Source: Flavobacterium pectinovorum (GTDB lineage: Bacteria > Bacteroidota > Bacteroidia > Flavobacteriales > Flavobacteriaceae). From it: a DNA stretch of 64,000 nt. The position numbers were made by a program, and so were the translations under genes. Where the stretch lies: the NCBI RefSeq assembly GCF_022802975.1, contig NZ_JAFEVZ010000003.1, positions 372,001 to 436,000 of the forward strand, in the 5' to 3' direction. A model generated the notes under the pieces. It was not told where the DNA came from and made no database searches. It saw only the letters and a list, made by a program, of their open reading frames with translations. Below are positions 18,516 through 25,272 of the stretch, piece by piece. Each line of letters begins with the position of its first letter. The first letter of the stretch is position 1.

Positions 18516-19144
18516 TGAAAACCCTTTTAGATTTAGAAAACTGGAACAGAAAAGAGCATTTTGAACATTTCTGCAAAATGGAAGAACCTTTTTTTGGTGC
18601 TACCGTAGAAATTGATTGTACAAAAGCCTATCAAACCGCTAAAAACCTAAACACTTCTTTTTTTATTTTTTACCTGCATAAAACTTTGGTTGCGGTAAAT
18701 TCAATTGAGAATTTTAAATACCGGATTTCAGAAGGCAGAATTTACATCAATGATCGCATAGATGCGTCGGCAACCATTGGTCGTGAAGATGGTACTTTTG
18801 GATTTTCATTCATCGAATACAATACAGATTTCAAAATTTTTGAAAGTAACGCTCTCACAGAAATTGAACGCATCCAGAAAACATCGGGACTTTTTACAAG
18901 ATCGTTTGATGATGATAACCTGATTCATTTTTCGGCGATTCCGTGGATAAATTTCACTTCGCTTTCACACGCACGAAGTTTTTCTTATTCGGACAGCTGC
19001 CCTAAAATTTCTTTCGGAAAAATGATTACCTTAGAAAACGGTAAAAAAACAATGGCAATGTCAGTACATGTGCACCACGGATTGATGGATGGTTTGCATG
19101 TTGGAAAATTTGCTGATCTTTTTCAGGAGTTAATGAACCATTAG
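18515..19144 (+). CDS. CatA-like O-acetyltransferase (chloramphenicol acetyltransferase family)
   Basis: 209 residues, close to the 213-219 of CAT enzymes. The catalytic motif HHGLMDG (H-H-x-x-x-D-G) stands at about 187-193, and IHFSAIPWINFTSLSHARSF is the typical core. CAT family members transfer acetyl from acetyl-CoA to a hydroxyl group and act as trimers. Whether this protein acts on chloramphenicol cannot be told: many chromosomal homologues do not. Coupled to the HAD gene by one-base overlap. Confidence 0.85.
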   Translation: MKTLLDLENWNRKEHFEHFCKMEEPFFGATVEIDCTKAYQTAKNLNTSFFIFYLHKTLVAVNSIENFKYRISEGRIYINDRIDASATIGREDGTFGFSFIEYNTDFKIFESNALTEIERIQKTSGLFTRSFDDDNLIHFSAIPWINFTSLSHARSFSYSDSCPKISFGKMITLENGKKTMAMSVHVHHGLMDGLHVGKFADLFQELMNH

Positions 19145-19194
19145 AAACAAACTGAAAAACAAATATTTGGAATGATTTTTGGGCTCAAAAATAT

Positions 19195-20673
19195 ATGAAA
19201 AAACTACTACTTCTTTTGTGTGTCTTTTATAATACTGTCATGCTAAGTCAGACGGTATTAAACTCCTTTTCATTAAACCTGAACCGACCTTCAGAAAATA
19301 GTCAGATACTAAATACTGAAGACGTAAAAACCAACGATATTTATGTTTTTGCAGCAGATGATAAATACGTCAACATCTTAAAATACAACAAATCTCTTTT
19401 TCTTAAGAATCAATTTACAGATTCTATAAAAATGGCAGAAAACAGGTCTTTAATTGGCCATAGTATCAGCGATGACGGAAATCCGCTCCTTTATTGGGCA
19501 ACAAATAATTTAAGAAACATCCGAATTATTAAATATTATCTGGAAACAAAAACATTCAGGGCTCTAAACTTTGATTTGCCTCCAACCACAGAATATATTG
19601 TAACCACTTATCAAAAAAACAATAATTTTTATATGCTGTGCAAAGAAAGAAATAAACAGCATCTTTTACTTTATGAGTTTAATAATGGAAAGGCCGAAGC
19701 GAAAATGTTTGATTTATCGGCAATTCCATTTCAAAATGATAAAGGGCAAAATTTAGCTTTCAATATCGTTATTCAGTATTATCCAATTGAAAAAATGGAT
19801 TCTGATAATTTTAATACCTTAGATAAAACGATTAAAAAAACCAAAATGTTCGTATTAGACGATCATATTATTTTAACATTCGATTACAGTTTAAAAAAGA
19901 CTCAGGTTGTAGATTTAAATACGCTTACTACAGAAGTCCTGGAGATGAATTTTAATCAGCCTGTCTCTAAAACACCTTCAAAAACTTCAAATTCTTTTCT
20001 TTACGAGAACAAATTATTTCAAATCAAGGCAGGTAAAGAACACCTATTATTTGACATCAAAGCTTTTGATTCAGGCAAAACACTTAAAAGTTTGACTGTT
20101 TCAAAAAAAGATACCCTTAATTTTAAAAATTCGCCTTTTCTTTTACAGATAAACGATAAAAAACCTCAGGAAATAAAAACCACGGACAAGTTTTTAAAAC
20201 AGCTTTCGATACTAAACGCCGGAGTAACTGTTGCTAAAAACAACAAAAATGTCCTTGTCTCAGTTGGCGGATTTGCAGAATATCAGTTTTCCGGTTATGA
20301 CTATATACAAAGTAATTTGCTGGCAGACTTTTTTGATAATGACTTTGGCGGTTACTCAGAATACCAGAATAAAATGGCATATTTTGACACTATGCTCAAT
20401 TCAGATTTAGAATTTGTAAACAACCAACAGTCAGAACCTTTGGCTATTGATAATGTTTTTTATTATATAAGCATCAATAAAAATATTACACTGCAAAATA
20501 TTCTTAAACTAAAAGATTACTACATTTTAAGCTATTATGATGTGAATACAAAACAATACATCATGCGGAAATTTACAGACGGTTTTTATTACGAAGAAAA
20601 AAATCCGATTATCAATAAAGCTTCTCTTTCAAAACCATATCGTTTTGAAAACCTTAAACTCATTGAGAATTAA
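19195..20673 (+). CDS. Hypothetical exported protein, paralogue of the protein at 15359-16795
   Basis: 492 residues with a signal peptide ending near VMLSQ (15-19). It aligns through its length with the 478-residue protein 2.4 kb upstream (N-S-F-L-Y-E-N-K-L-F-Q-I-K core and closing KQYIMRKFTD). The present copy lacks the hydrophobic segment of the other. No named family. The two copies may arise from an old duplication with later insertion of the three genes between them, or from an ancient pair. Confidence 0.7.
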   Translation: MKKLLLLLCVFYNTVMLSQTVLNSFSLNLNRPSENSQILNTEDVKTNDIYVFAADDKYVNILKYNKSLFLKNQFTDSIKMAENRSLIGHSISDDGNPLLYWATNNLRNIRIIKYYLETKTFRALNFDLPPTTEYIVTTYQKNNNFYMLCKERNKQHLLLYEFNNGKAEAKMFDLSAIPFQNDKGQNLAFNIVIQYYPIEKMDSDNFNTLDKTIKKTKMFVLDDHIILTFDYSLKKTQVVDLNTLTTEVLEMNFNQPVSKTPSKTSNSFLYENKLFQIKAGKEHLLFDIKAFDSGKTLKSLTVSKKDTLNFKNSPFLLQINDKKPQEIKTTDKFLKQLSILNAGVTVAKNNKNVLVSVGGFAEYQFSGYDYIQSNLLADFFDNDFGGYSEYQNKMAYFDTMLNSDLEFVNNQQSEPLAIDNVFYYISINKNITLQNILKLKDYYILSYYDVNTKQYIMRKFTDGFYYEEKNPIINKASLSKPYRFENLKLIEN

Positions 20674-20753
20674 TCCAAATGACTCCTATGTTTTCGGAGA
20701 TTCAAAAAATGGTTTGAATTATTTTTTTTAACTTTACAAAAAAGACACACATT

Positions 20754-21272
20754 ATGCTATCAAAAAATATTGAAACGGCTTTAAACAAGCAAATTCGCAT
20801 AGAAGCAGAATCTTCACAAACGTATCTTTCAATGGCTTGCTGGGCTGAAGTACACGGATTAGAAGGAATCGCTCAGTTTATGTACACACAGTCAGACGAA
20901 GAGCGTGCACACATGCTTAAATTGGTAAAATATGTAAATGAACGTGGCGGACATGCTCAGATTACAGATCTAAAAGCTCCAAGAATATCATATTCTACTT
21001 TTAAAGAAATGTTTGAGGAACTTTACAACCATGAACTTTTTGTTTCACAATCGATTAACGAATTGGTCCACATTACTTTTGAAGAGAAGGATTATGCAAC
21101 ACATAATTTCTTACAATGGTATGTTTCTGAACAAATCGAAGAAGAAGCTACAGCTAAATCTATTCTGGACAAAATCAACTTAATTGGTGAAGATAAAGGC
21201 GGACTTTACCTGTTCGATCGTGATATTCAGCAGTTAACAGTTACAAGCTCAATTGCTATTAATCCAAAATAA
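20754..21272 (+). CDS. ftnA: Ferritin (FtnA-like, non-haem)
   Basis: 172 residues in the four-helix ferritin fold. The ferroxidase ligands are visible: E-A-E in the first helix (IEAESSQTYL), E and H in the second (DEERAHML), and E in the third/fourth (NFLQWYVSEQIEEEA). It stores iron as a ferric mineral in a 24-mer shell. A TAACTTTA element lies near 20730. The small Lys/Cys-rich gene follows 79 bp downstream. Confidence 0.93.
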   Translation: MLSKNIETALNKQIRIEAESSQTYLSMACWAEVHGLEGIAQFMYTQSDEERAHMLKLVKYVNERGGHAQITDLKAPRISYSTFKEMFEELYNHELFVSQSINELVHITFEEKDYATHNFLQWYVSEQIEEEATAKSILDKINLIGEDKGGLYLFDRDIQQLTVTSSIAINPK

Positions 21273-21351
21273 AAAAGTTAAAGTTTATTTAGAATATATA
21301 AAAATAATATTTTCTGTTTATATTTGTCACTGTTTTTAATACAGAGGAAAA

Positions 21352-21537
21352 TTGAGCAAGAAAGAAAAAGACAAGGACAAAAAAAAGGATAAAAAGAAAA
21401 AGAAAAACAAAGATATCCTTGATAAAATTAAGAAGATTGAAAACTGTAAATCTTCTTGCTGTGAGAAATACAAAAAAAGTGAAAAGAAACGCTGCTCACG
21501 CTGTCCGATGTTTGATTTATTCAAAAAGACTGCTTAA
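21352..21537 (+). CDS. Small Lys/Cys-rich protein (61 aa), TTG start
   Basis: 61 codons starting at TTG 21352-21354, five bases after an AGAGGA Shine-Dalgarno sequence, unusual for this lineage. In-frame stop TAA at 21337-21339 excludes a longer N-terminus, and no ATG is available. The first 20 residues are almost all Lys/Asp/Glu, then come cysteines in CKSSCCEKYKKSEKKRCSRC. A rho-independent terminator follows. The cysteines suggest metal or redox binding; its place after ferritin makes metal handling an inference only. Confidence 0.65.
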   Translation: MSKKEKDKDKKKDKKKKKNKDILDKIKKIENCKSSCCEKYKKSEKKRCSRCPMFDLFKKTA

Positions 21538-21547
21538 CAATATATAC

Positions 21548-21580
21548 AAAAACCCACCAGATTTTTCCGGTGGGTTTTTT
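21548..21580 (+). terminator. Rho-independent terminator
   Basis: AAAAACCCACC pairs with GGTGGGTTTTTT across a 10-base loop (21548-21558 and 21569-21580). It ends the small Lys/Cys-rich gene. Confidence 0.9.
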
Positions 21581-21626
21581 AGTTTTAAATTGCGGTCAAC
21601 TTCTGATTTTAAAGACTCAAATTTAT

Positions 21627-22319
21627 ATGAAAAACCAAATCATAATTCCCCAATCTGCTCTTGATTTTTTGCAGCAGCTTAAAGAGAACAATAACAAACC
21701 CTGGTTCGAAGCGCATAAACAGGAATATCTAATCGAGTTAAACCATATTGAAACCTTTGCAGAGGCACTGCTTCACGAACTTTCCAAAACAGATGTTCTG
21801 GAAACCCGTTCAGGCAAAAAAAGCGTGTACCGGATTTATCGTGATATCCGTTTTTCTAAAGACAAGACTCCGTTTAAAACATTTTGGGGAGGCAGCTATA
21901 CACGTGCAACTGCCGCAAGACGCGGCGGTTATTATTTTCATCTGGAAAAAGGAAACAGTTTTTTTGCAGGCGGCTTTTGGGGCCCCAATGCAGCAGATTT
22001 AAAACGCATCCGAACAGAATTTGATCATGATTCGGAATCATTTCAAAGAATACTAAATTCGAAAACTTTTAAAAATACTTTTGGGACTTTACAGGGCGAA
22101 CAGCTCAAAACAGCACCAAAAGGTTTTGATATCAGCCATAAAGCCATAGATTTGTTACGCTTTAAACAGTTTTTGATTATTAAGCATTTTAGTGATGATG
22201 AGGTTTTGAGTCCGCAATTTTTAGGACAGGCTTTGGAAACCATGCAGAATATGAGACCCTTTTTTGACTACATGAGTGAAATACTGACTACTGATATTAA
22301 TGGCGCATCGGTATTATAA
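21627..22319 (+). CDS. DUF2461 (TIGR02453) family protein
   Basis: 230 residues from ATG 21627. The family features are visible: FLQQLKENNNKPWFEAHK near the start, YRIYRDIRFSKDKTPFKT in the middle, and GGYYFHLEKGNSFFAGGFW further on. DUF2461 proteins are cytoplasmic, widespread and of unknown function. The gene follows a terminator; no operon partner. A longer upstream reading frame exists, but the ATG at 21627 gives the family N-terminus. Confidence 0.85.
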   Translation: MKNQIIIPQSALDFLQQLKENNNKPWFEAHKQEYLIELNHIETFAEALLHELSKTDVLETRSGKKSVYRIYRDIRFSKDKTPFKTFWGGSYTRATAARRGGYYFHLEKGNSFFAGGFWGPNAADLKRIRTEFDHDSESFQRILNSKTFKNTFGTLQGEQLKTAPKGFDISHKAIDLLRFKQFLIIKHFSDDEVLSPQFLGQALETMQNMRPFFDYMSEILTTDINGASVL

Positions 22320-22357
22320 TTTTATATTTTATAACCTGCTAGCTGAATTCAAAAAGC

Positions 22358-22380
22358 TGTCAGGCTGAGCGGAGTCGAAG
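22358..22380 (+). repeat. Dispersed repeat, GTCAGGCTGAGCGGAGTCGAAG family
   Basis: TGTCAGGCTGAGCGGAGTCG(AAG). The same family appears at 31493, 42682, 49772-49838 and 56842-56915. Confidence 0.6.
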
Positions 22381-22485
22381 CCCTTTACAATTAAAAGCAT
22401 TTGAAGAAGTTAATCCTAAGCAAAGTCGAGAGGACTTAAGGATGATATTATTTGTTTTAATGGATTATTTACTATGAAAAATACA

Positions 22486-22517
22486 AAACCCGACAGGTTT
22501 AAAAACCTGTCGGGTTT
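22486..22517 (-). terminator. Palindromic terminator of ssb
   Basis: AAACCCGACAGGTTT (22486-22500) pairs exactly with AAACCTGTCGGGTTT (22503-22517). It lies beyond the ssb stop on the minus strand and may also serve the convergent DUF2461 gene. Sister of 4204-4235. Confidence 0.75.
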
Positions 22518-22535
22518 AAGTAACAAATAAAAATC

Positions 22536-22859
22536 TTACTTACTAAGCAGTAAAATTTCGTTTACAACAACTTCTGTAACATAGCGTTTCTCCCCGTTTT
22601 TATCATCGTAACTTCTGTGGGTCAGTTTTCCTTCTACAGCGATTTCTTTACCTTTTACGACATACTTTTCGATGATTTCGGCCGTTTTGCCCCAGGCAGT
22701 AACACGATGCCATTCGGTTTGCTCTACTTTTTCACCCTTGTCATTGGTGTATTTTTCGTTGGTAGCAATACTTAAATGCGCTAATTTTTTTCCGCTGTCT
22801 AATGTTTTGATTTCAGGGTCATTACCTACGTTACCGATTAATTGTACTTTGTTTTTCAT
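22536..22859 (-). CDS. ssb: Short single-stranded DNA-binding protein
   Basis: 107 residues, an OB fold with NKVQLIGNVGNDPEIK at the start and WHRVTAWGKTAEI in the middle. The acidic C-terminal tip (DDxxF) used by most SSBs to recruit repair proteins is absent: the protein ends LLLSK. This suits a second, accessory SSB or a phage-like or PriB-like variant. ATG start. Divergent from the GNAT-nitrilase gene. Confidence 0.85.
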   Translation of the reverse strand: MKNKVQLIGNVGNDPEIKTLDSGKKLAHLSIATNEKYTNDKGEKVEQTEWHRVTAWGKTAEIIEKYVVKGKEIAVEGKLTHRSYDDKNGEKRYVTEVVVNEILLLSK

Positions 22860-22970
22860 GGCGTATACTATTTTTAAGGATTATATAAAATTGAATTCGT
22901 TCGTCAAATTCAACAGTGCAAAGATGTCACGGGTTTCAAAAATTAGTCGGTAGCAAACTATTTACTTTCG

Positions 22971-23020
22971 GTTGTAACTGTTTGTAACCGTTTGTAAATG
23001 GAAAAATTTTGCTATATTTG
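22971..23020 (+). promoter_or_regulatory. Three phased 10-bp repeats and promoter for the GNAT-nitrilase gene
   Basis: GTTGTAACTG, TTTGTAACCG and TTTGTAAATG follow in exact 10-bp register (22971-23000). The last contains TTTG (22991-22994), spaced 18 bp from the TATATTTG -7 element at 23013-23020. The start codon is 17 bp beyond. Confidence 0.6.
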
Positions 23021-23036
23021 AGAGAAATACACCACA

Positions 23037-24566
23037 ATGCAGACACAAATAAACAAGGTAGAATTACGGAATTTAGAATTTGACGACTATAAACAGTTAA
23101 AAAATTCAATGGTGGAATCTTATCCCGAAATGGCCAATTCCTATTGGAAATCCGATGATATTCAAAAACTCCTTTCTATATTTCCTGAAGGTCAGTTGGT
23201 TATTCTGGTAGACGGCATAGTCGTAGGATCTGCATTATCCCTGATTGTAGATGAAAAACTGGTCGATAAAAGACACAACTACAAACAAATTATTGGCGAT
23301 TATACCTTTTCTACTCACAATACTAATGGAGAAATTTTATACGGAATAGACGTTTTTATTCATCCCAATTATCGGGGACTGCGTTTAGGAAGACGTTTGT
23401 ACGATGCCCGAAAAGAATTATGCGAACAATTAAACCTAAAAGCAATTGTTTTTGCAGGCCGGATTCCGAATTATGCGCAGCATTCTAAAAAACTGACTCC
23501 AAAAAACTATATAGATAAAGTAAAACACAAAGAGCTGCACGATCCCGTGCTTTCATTTCAGCTAAGTAACGACTTTCACGTTTTGCGAATTATCAAAAAC
23601 TATCTGGAAGGAGATGAAGAATCTAAGGAATTTGCCGTTCTTCTGGAATGGAACAATGTCTATTATGACGAAAGTCCCAAACTGATTAATCTCGAAAAAA
23701 GTGTTATTCGTCTGGGGCTTGTACAATGGCAAATGCGTCAATTGAATAATCTGGAAGAATTTTTTGAGCAGGCTGAATTTTTTATAGATGTGGTTTCCGG
23801 TTACGGAAGTGATTTTGCCCTTTTCCCGGAACTTTTCATTGCACCTTTGATGGCTGATTACAACCATTTATCAGAAGCAGAAGCGATTCGGGAACTCGCA
23901 CGTTATTCTGACCCTATCAGGAAACGTTTTCAGGAGTTTGCCATTTCGTACAACATCAATATTATTACCGGAAGTATGCCTTATCTGGAAAACGGTAATT
24001 TATATAATGTTGGTTTTTTATGCAAAAGAGACGGAACCTCAGAAATGTACACCAAAATTCACATTACGCCAAATGAAGTGGTACACTGGGGAATGAAAGG
24101 CGGCTCCGAATTTAAAACTTTTGATACCGATTGCGGCAAAATCGGAATCCTGATTTGTTACGATGTCGAATTTCCCGAACTCCCAAGATTGCTCGCAGAT
24201 GAGGGAATGAACATCCTTTTTGTACCTTTTTTAACCGATACACAAAATGGTTATACCCGTGTAAAACATTGTTCACAGGCACGTGCTATCGAAAATGAAT
24301 GTTATGTCGCCATTGCCGGCTGTGTCGGAAATCTTCCGAAAGTGAATAATATGGATATTCAATATGCACAGGCTTCCGTTTTCACGCCTTCGGATTTTGC
24401 TTTTCCGAGCAACGGTATCAAAGCCGAAGCCACTCCAAACACCGAAATGACACTGATCGTTGATGTTGATTTGAATTTACTAAAAGAATTGCATGAACAC
24501 GGAAGCGTGCATACGCTAAAGGATAGGAGGACAGATTTGTATGAGATTAGAAAGATAAATCCTTGA
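23037..24566 (+). CDS. Bifunctional GNAT acetyltransferase and carbon-nitrogen hydrolase
   Basis: 509 residues. Residues 1 to about 200 are a GNAT domain with the acetyl-CoA loop RGLRLGRRLYDAR. Residues about 225-509 form a nitrilase-superfamily domain with the triad Glu in LFPELF, Lys in TKIHITPNE and Cys in LICYDVEFPEL. The nitrilase class hydrolyses amides or nitriles. The physical fusion of an acetyltransferase to an amidohydrolase suggests the two act on one metabolite, unidentified. Cytoplasmic. Confidence 0.9.
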   Translation: MQTQINKVELRNLEFDDYKQLKNSMVESYPEMANSYWKSDDIQKLLSIFPEGQLVILVDGIVVGSALSLIVDEKLVDKRHNYKQIIGDYTFSTHNTNGEILYGIDVFIHPNYRGLRLGRRLYDARKELCEQLNLKAIVFAGRIPNYAQHSKKLTPKNYIDKVKHKELHDPVLSFQLSNDFHVLRIIKNYLEGDEESKEFAVLLEWNNVYYDESPKLINLEKSVIRLGLVQWQMRQLNNLEEFFEQAEFFIDVVSGYGSDFALFPELFIAPLMADYNHLSEAEAIRELARYSDPIRKRFQEFAISYNINIITGSMPYLENGNLYNVGFLCKRDGTSEMYTKIHITPNEVVHWGMKGGSEFKTFDTDCGKIGILICYDVEFPELPRLLADEGMNILFVPFLTDTQNGYTRVKHCSQARAIENECYVAIAGCVGNLPKVNNMDIQYAQASVFTPSDFAFPSNGIKAEATPNTEMTLIVDVDLNLLKELHEHGSVHTLKDRRTDLYEIRKINP

Positions 24567-24592
24567 TAGAATAAATTAATTGAAAGGCTTAC

Positions 24593-24744
24593 GTCACTTC
24601 GAGTGTTTTTGGCTTCTGGATTTGTCTTTGAAAAACAAAATTTAATTAGCCAAAAATGTATCGAGAAGTTATCGTTTACATAAGAGTTCTCGATATAATT
24701 TTATAAAAATGCTATCGCTATTTTATAAAATCACTCGAACTGAC
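24593..24744. repeat. Cluster of three inverted repeats
   Basis: Outer arms GTCACTTCGAGTG (24593-24605) and CACTCGAACTGAC (24732-24744) pair with one mismatch. Inside are TCGAGAA/TTCTCGA (24661-24667 and 24686-24692) and ATTTTATAAAAA/ATTTTATAAAAT (24698-24709 and 24720-24731). In the 344-bp gap between 24566 and 24911. No reading frame there. Confidence 0.55.
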
Positions 24745-24774
24745 GAAGAAATTTAAAAAACCAATAAAACCCTC

Positions 24775-24838
24775 TTAGCCCTGATAGAGCCGGTATCCTC
24801 GTAACGTAGTGGAGAGATAAAGGCGAAAGCAGGAACCC
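24775..24838 (+). repeat. Candidate structured intergenic element, copy B
   Basis: TTAGCCCTGATAGAGCCGG at 24775 and GAGATAAAGGCGAAAGCAGG at 24814 enclose a small hairpin (TATCCTC / GGAGAGATA). The order and wording match the ends of the minus-strand copy at 10206-10420, which has a long inserted hairpin where this one has a short loop. It precedes the zinc-ribbon gene. Nature unproven: REP-like repeat or structured RNA. Confidence 0.5.
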
Positions 24839-24910
24839 ATGTTAACTGATACAAAACCATGATTCGCTTAAAATAAAAACCAAATTGTCTATTCAAATTA
24901 AGACAGATCT

Positions 24911-25258
24911 ATGAAAACATGCCTCGAATGCTCCGAAAAAATTGTAGGCCGGGAAGATAAAAAATTTTGCTCAGACAGCTGCCGCAATGCCTACAACAAT
25001 AAAATAAATAAAGACAGTACCAATTTTATGCGCAATGTAAACAACAAGCTGCGTAAAAATTACCGTATTTTGTCTGAATTAAACACCGAAGGAAAATCAA
25101 AAGCAACACGTGATAAAATGCTCAATAAAGGTTTTGATTTTGAATTTTTTACCAATATTTTGCAGACCAAAACAGGAAACACCTATTATTTCCTTTACGA
25201 TCAGGGATATCGGTCTTTGGACAATGATTATTTTATGCTTGTAAAAAAAGAAATTTAG
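24911..25258 (+). CDS. Zinc-ribbon protein (DUF2116-like)
   Basis: 115 residues. CLECSEKIVGREDKKFCSDS and the Cys after it form a C-x2-C-x12-C-x3-C zinc ribbon at residues 4-24. A helical, basic and Tyr-rich region follows. Probably binds nucleic acid or another protein; no known partner. ATG start; the M28 peptidase gene begins 14 bp after its stop, so they may share a transcript. Confidence 0.75.
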   Translation: MKTCLECSEKIVGREDKKFCSDSCRNAYNNKINKDSTNFMRNVNNKLRKNYRILSELNTEGKSKATRDKMLNKGFDFEFFTNILQTKTGNTYYFLYDQGYRSLDNDYFMLVKKEI

Positions 25259-25272
25259 TATACATTCGCATT

